Source: Gammaproteobacteria bacterium
GTDB lineage: Bacteria > Pseudomonadota > Gammaproteobacteria > JABCZS01
NCBI GenBank assembly: GCA_021773275.1
Contig: JAJFKJ010000018.1
Coordinates: 1-46,389 of the forward strand
DNA length: 46,389 nt
Direction: 5' to 3'
In this document: positions 26,499-35,208 of the stretch, in pieces
Position numbering within the stretch: the first letter of the stretch is position 1
How the letters are laid out: each line of letters opens with the position of its first letter
The notes under the pieces: model-generated
Told to the model about the DNA's origin: nothing
Databases searched by the model: none
The model's input: the letters and a program-made list of their open reading frames with translations, nothing else
Program-made: the position numbers and the translations under genes

Positions 26499-27414
26499 TT
26501 TACACATAACCACGCCTGTTATTGAAAACCGACGCTTAAGTTCGCAGTTAAATAAAACTATTTTGTACAAAATGGAATGTTTTCAACCAACCGGGGCCTT
26601 TAAGAATCGCGGCGTTTGTTATATGTGCAAGCATGCAAAAGCAATGGGTAAAAATATACTCATTGGTGCTTCTGGCGGTAATGCTGGTTTGGCTGTGGCA
26701 TACGCAGGCCGAAAACTAAAAATGCAGGTCCGCATTGTGGTGCTCAAAAGCACTTCAGAAACCGCTATTGAACGCATAAAACAAGAGGGTGCTGATGTTA
26801 TTGTGCATGGTGATGTCTGGGGGGAAACCGAACAATATGCGCGCACACTGGCGAACGAATTAGATGATGCAGAATATATTCCACCATTTGACCACCCTTT
26901 AGTTTGGGAGGGTCATGCCAGCTTAAGCCACGAACTTCCTGATCAAATAAAAAAACCAGATGCGATTGTTTTATCTGTTGGTGGTGGTGGTTTAATGTGT
27001 GGCGTGGTGCAGGGTTTACACGATATTGATTGGCAAGATGTCCCCGTTATCGCGGCTGAAACACAGGGCGCAGCATCTTTCAACGCGGCGATAAAAGCAG
27101 GGCATGTGGTAACCTTGCCCAAAATTACTTCTATTGCCACCACCCTAGGCGCTACCCGTGTCACAGAACAAGCTTTAAAGTGGGCGCAGCAACATGAAAT
27201 CCATTCTGTTGTGGTCAGTGACCAACAAGCGATAAACGCATGCCTGCAATTTGCTGATGACATGCGCGTGCTTGTTGAGCCTGCCTGTGGGGCTGCCTTA
27301 GCTGTTGTTTACGATAATCTAGCTATTATTGCACCTTGCCAAAACATCCTTGTTATCGTGTGTGGTGGCGCTGGTGTTAGCTTAAAACAATTTCAGGCTT
27401 GGCAGTCAGCGTGA
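26488..27414 (+). CDS. PLP-dependent L-serine/L-threonine dehydratase-like enzyme
   Basis: A 308-aa fold-type II PLP enzyme, most like the eukaryotic-type serine dehydratase (SDH). The PLP Lys is Lys39 in FQPTGAFKNRG. The substrate loop is ASGGNAG (61-67) and the phosphate-binding glycine loop is VGGGGLMCG (about 162-170). EPACGAALAV and VIVCGGAGVS complete the family pattern. SDH-type enzymes deaminate serine or threonine to pyruvate or 2-oxobutyrate. No regulatory ACT domain follows, unlike biosynthetic IlvA. The start ATG overlaps the Kunitz gene by 11 bases and lacks a good ribosome site, which suggests translational coupling. The gene ends eight bases from the convergent small secreted protein. 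Exact substrate is unknown. Confidence 0.85.
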   Translation: MQTNLHITTPVIENRRLSSQLNKTILYKMECFQPTGAFKNRGVCYMCKHAKAMGKNILIGASGGNAGLAVAYAGRKLKMQVRIVVLKSTSETAIERIKQEGADVIVHGDVWGETEQYARTLANELDDAEYIPPFDHPLVWEGHASLSHELPDQIKKPDAIVLSVGGGGLMCGVVQGLHDIDWQDVPVIAAETQGAASFNAAIKAGHVVTLPKITSIATTLGATRVTEQALKWAQQHEIHSVVVSDQQAINACLQFADDMRVLVEPACGAALAVVYDNLAIIAPCQNILVIVCGGAGVSLKQFQAWQSA

Positions 27415-27422
27415 ACGCCTGA

Positions 27423-27764
27423 CTAGCCCCACAGGTAAAACCCACCTTGGTCCGCGGGGTTACTGGGGTCTGGATAACGCCACTTGTATATTTCTAAATG
27501 CCCGGACTCATCGGTTACGCTGACAAAATGCTTGCCAACCCCCTCCATGAAATAATCAATTTTTTGCGCATACTGGCTAAGGTTTTGAAACCATTCAAAA
27601 GTTTCTGTCCGCGTGTTATATTTATAAACGTCAACGTTGTCATTTGTATCACGTTGCACCTTGTAGGCATCGCACTCCAAGTCAAAATACCATGGGTTAT
27701 ACTGTGCATAGCAATTTATTGAAATAGCAGATAAAAAAAATGAAAAGAATAAGGTTTTTATCAT
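27423..27764 (-). CDS. Small secreted protein of unknown function
   Basis: A 113-aa protein with a clean signal peptide (FFSFFLSAISINCYA, cleavage before QYNPWYF). The mature part is about 93 residues, rich in Tyr, Trp and Asp, and looks beta-stranded (VDVYKYNTRTETFEWFQNL; LEIYKWRYPDP). It has one mature Cys (LECDAYK), so no internal disulfide. I recognise no family. The gene is supported by AAAGGAG six bases before the ATG and a good promoter upstream. Base composition is more A+T-rich than its neighbours, which may mean later acquisition. It converges on the dehydratase gene with an eight-base gap. A surface or periplasmic binding role is only a guess. Confidence 0.7.
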   Translation of the reverse strand: MIKTLFFSFFLSAISINCYAQYNPWYFDLECDAYKVQRDTNDNVDVYKYNTRTETFEWFQNLSQYAQKIDYFMEGVGKHFVSVTDESGHLEIYKWRYPDPSNPADQGGFYLWG

Positions 27765-27797
27765 TATAAGCTCCTTTAATTATTGTTATTAAATTTA

Positions 27798-27826
27798 ATT
27801 ATAATGAACTTTTTATGAATCGTCTA
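27798..27826 (-). promoter_or_regulatory. Sigma-70-type promoter for the small secreted protein gene
   Basis: On the minus strand TAGACG (-35, at 27821-27826) and a perfect TATAAT (-10, at 27798-27803) are separated by exactly 17 bases. Transcription would begin near 27790, giving a leader of about 27 bases with AAAGGAG before the ATG at 27764. The -35 matches four of six consensus bases. Confidence 0.55.
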
Positions 27827-27854
27827 TAGGGGCCCATAATTTGCAAATGAAGCC

Positions 27855-27860
27855 TATACT
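27855..27860 (+). promoter_or_regulatory. Possible sigma-S-like -10 element before the hdeD pair
   Basis: TATACT preceded by C (CTATACT), the -10 form favoured by RpoS, lies about 117 bases before the first HdeD-like gene. No -35 match is evident, which RpoS promoters often tolerate. A dyad TTAGCA / TGCTAA (27897-27902 and 27925-27930) lies just downstream. The call is weak; the element fits the stress theme of the HdeD family but could be chance. Confidence 0.3.
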
Positions 27861-27976
27861 GCGTCCTGTTGGGGCTGCGCATAAAAAATCAAGTGCTTAG
27901 CAACATTGCCTAAACCCGTAGCGGTGCTAAACTTCAAGTACAGTTACTTTTTATTAGACACTCTAAGGAGTATGTC

Positions 27977-28516
27977 ATGGATCATGAAAAAAACGCTACT
28001 CAAGACCACTGGGCCGGTGTAATGGCTGAAGGTACCGTGTTTATTATTTTAGGGGTGCTTGCATTTACACTTCCCATTGCTTTTAGCTTAGCTTTTGAGC
28101 TTGTTTTAGGGTGGATATTTCTAGCAGGTGGAACATTGCAATTATATCGAACTTCGCAAAACTCAGGTGCACCAGGCGCTTGGCTAATGGGCGCATCGAG
28201 CTTAATCGCGATGATCTTCGGTGTAATGCTTTTATTTCACCCTCTTGAAGGCTTACTTGCTGTTACCTTTATTATTGCTATTTACTTTTTAATAGAAGGT
28301 GTTTTAAAAATCAGTTACGCTTGGCAAATACGGCATTACAGCAATGGTGTATGGGTAATTTTCAGTGGTATTGTTTCCCTTGTTATCGCTGCTATTATCT
28401 TGCTTGAATGGCCTGTGGCTTCCATGTGGTTCATCGCTGTAATGATGGGACTCTATCTCTTCATTAACGGCATGTCGCTACTTTGGATGGCATCACACGC
28501 ACGTTCAAAAATGTAG
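27977..28516 (+). CDS. HdeD-like membrane protein (DUF308), copy 1
   Basis: A 179-aa inner-membrane protein with six hydrophobic segments in three pairs, the HdeD/DUF308 layout. Typical blocks are FIILGVLAFTLPIAFSLAFE, LGWIFLAGGTLQLYR, MIFGVMLLFHPLEGLLAVT and YFLIEGVLKI. In E. coli HdeD belongs to an acid-resistance cluster, but its molecular role is unknown. TAAGGAG before the ATG is a strong ribosome site. The next gene is a close paralogue of the same length 17 bases downstream, so this is a tandem duplication. Confidence 0.88.
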   Translation: MDHEKNATQDHWAGVMAEGTVFIILGVLAFTLPIAFSLAFELVLGWIFLAGGTLQLYRTSQNSGAPGAWLMGASSLIAMIFGVMLLFHPLEGLLAVTFIIAIYFLIEGVLKISYAWQIRHYSNGVWVIFSGIVSLVIAAIILLEWPVASMWFIAVMMGLYLFINGMSLLWMASHARSKM

Positions 28517-28533
28517 ACTAGGAGAGCGGTAGC

Positions 28534-29073
28534 ATGGAGCACCAGGAAGAACTACGCGCACACTGGAAAAGTATCCTTTTCGAAGGCATTCTATTTGTCA
28601 TCTTAGGGGTACTTGCTTTAAGTGTACCCGCAGCATTTGCCATTGCGTTTGAGCTTGTCATCGGTTGGCTGTTTCTAATCGGTGGTACTATTCAGCTCTA
28701 CCGCTCCATACAATCAAACAAAGCACCTGGTTTTTGGTGGTCGATTCTATCGGCATTACTAGCCATGGTCTTTGGTATATTGTTAGTCTTTCACCCTTTA
28801 CAAGGGCTGGTAGCACTCACTGCTATCATTGCTGCTTACTTTTTGGTGGAAGGTGTTGTTAAAATATTTTTCGCTATTTCAGTACAAAACTTTGCAAACT
28901 GGGGATGGTTGCTGCTTAGCGGCATACTTTCCATCGTTATCGCCCTGATCGTGTTTTCTGGCTGGCCTTACTCGGCCATGTGGTTTATCGGTATACTTAT
29001 GGGTGTTTATTTAATTATTAATGGTATTGCGTTTATCATGATCGCAACAAGAGCTCACCAACTGGAGAAATGA
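28534..29073 (+). CDS. HdeD-like membrane protein (DUF308), copy 2
   Basis: A 179-aa paralogue of the preceding gene, the same length, with matching landmarks in order: FVILGVLALSVPAAFAIAFE, IGWLFLIGGTIQLYR, MVFGILLVFHPLQGLVALT, YFLVEGVVKIFF and a final GVYLIINGIAF. The N-terminal cytoplasmic tails differ (MEHQEELRAHWK versus MDHEKNATQDHW), so the copies have diverged while the membrane core is kept. GGAGAG lies before the ATG. The stop at 29073 is followed after one base by the DUF2147 gene, whose ribosome site lies within the end of this gene. Probably one three-gene message. Confidence 0.88.
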   Translation: MEHQEELRAHWKSILFEGILFVILGVLALSVPAAFAIAFELVIGWLFLIGGTIQLYRSIQSNKAPGFWWSILSALLAMVFGILLVFHPLQGLVALTAIIAAYFLVEGVVKIFFAISVQNFANWGWLLLSGILSIVIALIVFSGWPYSAMWFIGILMGVYLIINGIAFIMIATRAHQLEK

Positions 29074-29074
29074 A

Positions 29075-29623
29075 ATGAAAAAATTACTGGTACTTTTTAC
29101 TTGCCTCTTTTTTGGCACCGTAGCAAGCGCAGCAGATCAAAACCAATCTGATGGCGATATGACTGCAGCGGGCATGTGGCAAACCTACAAAGGCGGCAAG
29201 CCTGGTGGCGCACCTGATGGCAAAGTGCAAATCTACGAAGAAAACGGTGTTTGGTACGGCAAAATTGCAGGCTCATCAAACCCTGACGACAAAGACAATG
29301 TTTCATATTGCACAAACTGCTCAGGCGAGTTTAAAGACAAGCCCGTACAGGGTTTGCGTTTTATGTGGGGCTTTACCCGTGACGGTAACAAATACACCGG
29401 CGGTAATATCCTAGACCCCAACACTGGCAGCACCTACAATTCAAGTATGACGCTGGTTGATAATGGTCAGGTCCTAAAAATGCGCGGCTACATGGGAATC
29501 TCTTTGTTTGGCCAAACTGAAACATGGACTCGCATTAAAGAACCTGCGAAAGTAGAAACCGCTAAAGAAAAAGTTGAACAAAAAACTGATGATGTGGTTA
29601 AAAAGATAGAAGAAAAGCTTTGA
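29075..29623 (+). CDS. Secreted DUF2147 family protein
   Basis: A 182-aa exported protein. The signal peptide is cut after ASA (VASA|ADQNQ). The DUF2147 pattern is clear: GMWQTYKGGKPGGAPDGKVQIYEENGVWYGKI, a CTNC pair, KPVQGLRFMWGF, GGNILDPNTGSTYNSSMTL and MRGYMGISLFGQTETWTRI. In this family the domain is a small lipocalin-like barrel of unknown ligand. The C-terminal 30 residues are a Lys/Glu/Val-rich helical tail not found in most members. The gene directly follows two HdeD-like genes, so a shared envelope-stress role is plausible but inferred. Confidence 0.88.
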   Translation: MKKLLVLFTCLFFGTVASAADQNQSDGDMTAAGMWQTYKGGKPGGAPDGKVQIYEENGVWYGKIAGSSNPDDKDNVSYCTNCSGEFKDKPVQGLRFMWGFTRDGNKYTGGNILDPNTGSTYNSSMTLVDNGQVLKMRGYMGISLFGQTETWTRIKEPAKVETAKEKVEQKTDDVVKKIEEKL

Positions 29624-29634
29624 TTTGAAGCTCT

Positions 29635-29656
29635 CGGGGCGAGATTGCTCGCCCCG
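29635..29656. terminator. GC-rich hairpin between convergent genes, possible bidirectional terminator
   Basis: CGGGGCGAG (29635-29643) and CTCGCCCCG (29648-29656) form a perfect nine-base-pair stem with an ATTG loop. It fills the 39-base gap between the DUF2147 and Fic-like gene ends. No T-run follows on either strand, so efficient intrinsic termination is uncertain; position and stability argue for a transcription or RNA-stability barrier. Confidence 0.5.
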
Positions 29657-29662
29657 GGAAGG

Positions 29663-30754
29663 CTAAGCGCTTGTAAGTTTAAAGCTGTTTTTACCCAGCA
29701 TCTCAATAAAACCAAGTTCACATAAACTCTTAAAATCCCGCTCCTGTGTACGCACAGTTAATTTATTATATAAGCTTCGATACCAGCCTGATGCAATCAG
29801 CGACTGCTTATCACGTATTTGATCGCTTACTAATAGGTGCATCAACGTTGTATGCTGCCGCTGGTTTATTTGCTTACTATCAACACTTTTTTGCATACAT
29901 GCCTGGTAATTAGATTCTAGTAAAACTTTATCTAGAGAAGCTTGCACAGCATCCATAGACCACTGCCAGGCATCAAGAAAAAACTCAAACCATTTTTGTT
30001 GGTGATTTTTTAAATGCTCACTGTTTGTTGTTGCTGCAAACACTGTTGCAAATGACTCTATATTTTCAGCATAATATACCAAAACTGCGTCCGCGACTTG
30101 CGCAAAACCTGCGCTTTTTAACAAGCCATAAAACATTGTAAAACTCACCGCTGTTTGTGATTGTGCAAAAGGATGTGTGCGCTGCAAATAGTACAGTAAC
30201 ATAAGTGCACGGTATTCTGCGGCACAATGCATTACTGTTTTACTGTTAGCCCAGTCACGCCATTGCTTTATAAGTTTTGGTAAATTATTGCTTTCATCTA
30301 TAGCGGCAACACCGCTCAAGCGGTTTAAATACGAAAGCGTTTGCTGTTTGTCACGATAATATCGCGGCGTTTCACCAATATTGTTTTTTACCAAAATTTG
30401 TTCTTGTAAATCCAACAGCCAAGCTGTACTGATAAGCGGCTTTGCGTGTGCCTGGCCGGCTTCCTGGCAAAAATTTTGCGCCAAACCTTCGGTGTGTTGC
30501 AGTGTTTTAAGCAATGCTTGCTCATTAAGCTTGTGATTGCTTAAAGTGTTGAGTGCTTGCGCTGCTCGATGCTGCCAGGCCGTCTGCATATCGGCCTTTA
30601 ATAAAGGATGTCGCAACCAGAAGGAAAGCTTTTGGTGCCCTGATATCAAGGCTAACACACTGTTACTTATGTTTTTTTTAGAAAAATCTATTTTGAAGGG
30701 GGCGCTGTTACCCTGTATTTCTGTCGCTTTTTTTGTCGCACTTAATGTCGTCAT
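29663..30754 (-). CDS. Degenerate Fic-domain protein with C-terminal winged helix
   Basis: A 363-aa protein whose layout matches transferase-type Fic proteins: an N-terminal helical region (45-100), a YYRDKQQ block (132-138) equivalent to the Fic 'GxYR' loop, the core helix LMLLYYLQRTHPF (184-196), WFEFFLDAWQWSMDA (255-269) and a C-terminal winged helix (about 325-360, TVRTQERDFKSLCELGFIE). The catalytic motif should read HPFx[D/E]GN[G/K]R. Here it is HPFAQSQTAV (194-203): His-Pro-Phe kept, but the acidic, Gly, Asn and Arg residues lost. AMP transfer is therefore improbable, and a pseudoenzyme or regulator seems likely. The family call is my reading of motif order. The gene has no frameshift. 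Confidence 0.72.
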   Translation of the reverse strand: MTTLSATKKATEIQGNSAPFKIDFSKKNISNSVLALISGHQKLSFWLRHPLLKADMQTAWQHRAAQALNTLSNHKLNEQALLKTLQHTEGLAQNFCQEAGQAHAKPLISTAWLLDLQEQILVKNNIGETPRYYRDKQQTLSYLNRLSGVAAIDESNNLPKLIKQWRDWANSKTVMHCAAEYRALMLLYYLQRTHPFAQSQTAVSFTMFYGLLKSAGFAQVADAVLVYYAENIESFATVFAATTNSEHLKNHQQKWFEFFLDAWQWSMDAVQASLDKVLLESNYQACMQKSVDSKQINQRQHTTLMHLLVSDQIRDKQSLIASGWYRSLYNKLTVRTQERDFKSLCELGFIEMLGKNSFKLTSA

Positions 30755-30874
30755 TTAAAAACCACCCACTGTCAAATCAAAGCATTCAAAAACAACAGCT
30801 TAGCATTTATTGTCGCTGATACCTGTCGCCTGCTAACACCAAAATGGTGTCGCCACAAACAAAACCATAGTCGC
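30722..30874. repeat. Cluster of TGTCGC hexamers around the Fic-like gene start
   Basis: TGTCGC occurs at 30722-30727, 30734-30739, 30811-30816, 30824-30829 and 30848-30853, with AGTCGC at 30869-30874. The first two are in the Fic-like gene's first codons (Ala-Thr twice); the others are in the gap to gmhB. Spacings include 12, 13, 24 and 21 bases. A small hairpin ACACCA / TGGTGT (30836-30841, 30845-30850) overlaps the fifth copy. This could be an operator for the Fic-like protein's own winged helix; that is inference. Confidence 0.5.
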
Positions 30875-30952
30875 AAAAACACGGGTGGTCAACAAATGTT
30901 GTTTAAATTACCAAAGATGGACGCTTCTCGCAAAATTTGTAATAATACCCGA

Positions 30953-31498
30953 ATGAACAAAATGAAGCTTATCATTCTTGACCGTGACGGTGTTATTAAT
31001 TTTGACTCTGATGATTATATAAAGTCTCCAGAAGAATGGCACATTATACCTGGCAGCCTAGAAGCCATTAAAAAGCTCAATGATGCCGGTTTTGTTGTTG
31101 CCGTTGCAACAAATCAGTCTGGCGTAGGCCGAGGGTATTATACAGAAGCCGTTTTAGATGAAATTCACAATAAAATGTATGGTGCTCTAAAAGCCACCGG
31201 GGGACATCTAGACGCCCTCGTGTTTTGCCCACATACACCTGATGCTGCCTGCGAATGCCGCAAACCAAAACCCGGCATGTTAACACTGTTGCTGCAAAAA
31301 TTTAATGTTCAAGCCGATGAGGCTTGCATGGTCGGCGATGCACTGCGTGATCTAGAAGCGGCTTGGGCTCTCGGCTGCAATGCTGTATTATTGAAAACAG
31401 GAAAAGGTGAAAAAACCTTGGCTGAACATCAAGACAAGCTTGAGCAAACGTTGGTTTTTGACGACCTTGCCAGCTTCGCCGCAAGCCTTATCCCCTAG
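30953..31498 (+). CDS. gmhB: D-glycero-D-manno-heptose-1,7-bisphosphate 7-phosphatase GmhB
   Basis: A 181-aa HAD-family phosphatase of the lipopolysaccharide heptose pathway. The nucleophile motif ILDRDGVIN is at residues 6-14, the Thr motif is VATNQSG, and CPHTPDAACECRKPKPGM holds the Cys-His-Cys-Cys zinc site that marks GmhB. GDALRDLEAAWALG supplies the last acidic residues. The frame opens at 30896 but homologous sequence starts at the Met at 30953 or 30962; no strong ribosome site distinguishes them. Upstream is the repeat-bearing gap shared with the Fic-like gene. Pseudomonas also has gmhB close to gyrB. Confidence 0.93.
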   Translation: MNKMKLIILDRDGVINFDSDDYIKSPEEWHIIPGSLEAIKKLNDAGFVVAVATNQSGVGRGYYTEAVLDEIHNKMYGALKATGGHLDALVFCPHTPDAACECRKPKPGMLTLLLQKFNVQADEACMVGDALRDLEAAWALGCNAVLLKTGKGEKTLAEHQDKLEQTLVFDDLASFAASLIP

Positions 31499-31506
31499 CA
31501 GATTCA

Positions 31507-31532
31507 GCAAGAAACAGGCGTTTTTGCTTTTT
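31507..31532 (+). terminator. Rho-independent terminator of gmhB
   Basis: GCAAGAAAC (31507-31515) pairs with GTTTTTGC (31520-31527) with one bulged G and an AGGC loop, then TTTTT follows (31528-31532). It lies eight bases after gmhB, in the 66-base gap to the convergent gyrB end. The stem is A/T-rich and so of modest strength. For gyrB the opposite strand has no T-run after the stem. Confidence 0.6.
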
Positions 31533-31564
31533 GTGCTAGACAAGGCATGCGAAACTCCAGGGTA

Positions 31565-34015
<2,451 letters not shown>

Positions 34016-34051
34016 CTATTATACAATACCTGGGCCTAATAAAACAGGTTT

Positions 34052-35194
34052 TTAAGCTGTTTCAAGGGGGTTAACAGCCTGTTTACTTACACTTTTCGGC
34101 GACGCAACATTGCTCGCTGCTGACGCTGTGACAAGCCCATGTTCCACGTGAAACATTTTTTGAGGTCTCGTCTTTAAGAGTGTTGAAAATGCCTTTTTCT
34201 CAACACTGGTAATAAAAATTTGCGAAGGTGTCTTCGATAAAGTTTCACTCAGTTTTGCCCTTGCCTGCTTATCAAGCTCTGACGGCAGGTCGTCTATAAG
34301 TAAAACAGGGTGTTTATCCGTGCAATCGGCAACCCATTGCGACTGAGCGAGCTGCAGGGCAGCTACAAACGTTTTTTGCTGGCCTGTGGACAGCATTTGC
34401 TGCGCAGGCTCACCCGCGACGCTGATCTGCAGATCTGCTCTATGTGGTCCAAAACGGGTATACCCCAACGCTGAATCTTGCCTTAAACTTAGCGCCAAAC
34501 GTTCTGCATAGTCTACTTCTTCAGCATTCCAGCCGGGAAGATAGTCTAAACTCAGGTTTTTGACACCCGGCATATCTTGACAGTAATTTTTCGTATACTC
34601 TAACCAATCTTTCAAGACTCGCAGCCTAGTTTCATGCAAATCACAACCCGTCTCCACCAGTTTTTCTGTCCAAAAATTCAGCGCTCCATCATTTTGTGAA
34701 TATTTATCGCGTAAAACCGCATTTCTTTGTTTCAACGTTCTGTGAAAGTCTTGCCATAATTTTAAAAAACCTGGTTCCACGTGAAACATTGTCCAATCAA
34801 AAAATTTTCGGCGCTCTTCTGGTGGGGCATTAAGCAGCTGGTAACCCTGTAAACTCAATAACTGCACCGGTAGAAGACGAGCGAGCTCTACAATAGAGTT
34901 TGTAACTTGATTTGCTACAAAAAACTGTGCCTTTTTCGCCCCTTTTTTTTGTAATTTTATCGAGGTGTTCTGCATCCAAGCCTCTATCACAGCGCCTTCA
35001 GCTCCGTGCTGCACAGCCGCTGCCATACGTTGTGCGCGAAAGGATTTTCCCGTGCTTAACATGTATATAGCCTCTAACACGGAGGTTTTTCCACTTCCAT
35101 TTGAACCGTATAACACATTGATATCATTGGAAAAGATTAATTCCTGGCGGGATATATTACGGATATTTACAATATTTAAGCGTTGTAAAGCCAT
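34052..35194 (-). CDS. recF: DNA repair and replication protein RecF
   Basis: A 380-aa SMC-like ATPase that with RecO/RecR loads RecA at gaps. Walker A is GSNGSGKTS (30-38), the signature is LSTGQQKTFVAAL, and Walker B is HPVLLIDDLPSELD. The family ends near residue 345; here about 32 more residues follow (MFHVEHGLVTASAASN and on), rich in Ala/Ser/Val with no obvious fold. Two parS sites lie in the gene: one at 34140-34155 inside this tail, and one at 34773-34788 in the MFHVEP segment (135-140). It is 14 bases downstream of dnaN. Confidence 0.95.
   Translation of the reverse strand: MALQRLNIVNIRNISRQELIFSNDINVLYGSNGSGKTSVLEAIYMLSTGKSFRAQRMAAAVQHGAEGAVIEAWMQNTSIKLQKKGAKKAQFFVANQVTNSIVELARLLPVQLLSLQGYQLLNAPPEERRKFFDWTMFHVEPGFLKLWQDFHRTLKQRNAVLRDKYSQNDGALNFWTEKLVETGCDLHETRLRVLKDWLEYTKNYCQDMPGVKNLSLDYLPGWNAEEVDYAERLALSLRQDSALGYTRFGPHRADLQISVAGEPAQQMLSTGQQKTFVAALQLAQSQWVADCTDKHPVLLIDDLPSELDKQARAKLSETLSKTPSQIFITSVEKKAFSTLLKTRPQKMFHVEHGLVTASAASNVASPKSVSKQAVNPLETA
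34140..34155 (+). promoter_or_regulatory. parS site 1 (centromere) in the recF 3' region
   Basis: TGTTCCACGTGAAACA, a 16-base site with the invariant CACGTG core. It is a hybrid of the two common half-sites, TGTTCCACGTGGAACA and TGTTTCACGTGAAACA, so it differs from each by one base. It codes for Met-Phe-His-Val-Glu-His near the end of RecF. ParB, encoded about 11 kb away, is expected to bind here. Confidence 0.9.
34773..34788 (+). promoter_or_regulatory. parS site 2 in the recF mid region
   Basis: GGTTCCACGTGAAACA, one base from site 1 (first T replaced by G). It lies 633 bases from site 1 in the same orientation and codes for the Met-Phe-His-Val-Glu-Pro segment of RecF. The palindromic core TTCCACGTGAAA is intact, so ParB binding is expected. 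Confidence 0.85.
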
Positions 35195-35208
35195 GAAGCC
35201 CCGCGTAG

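Noticed and set aside
26488-27414. Biosynthetic threonine deaminase IlvA
   Set aside because: The protein ends near 308 residues without the ACT-like regulatory domain, and the motifs fit the short SDH type better.
29663-30754. Fic-like gene as an active AMP transferase with an antitoxin partner
   Set aside because: The GN[G/K]R loop is absent and no small antitoxin gene adjoins it.
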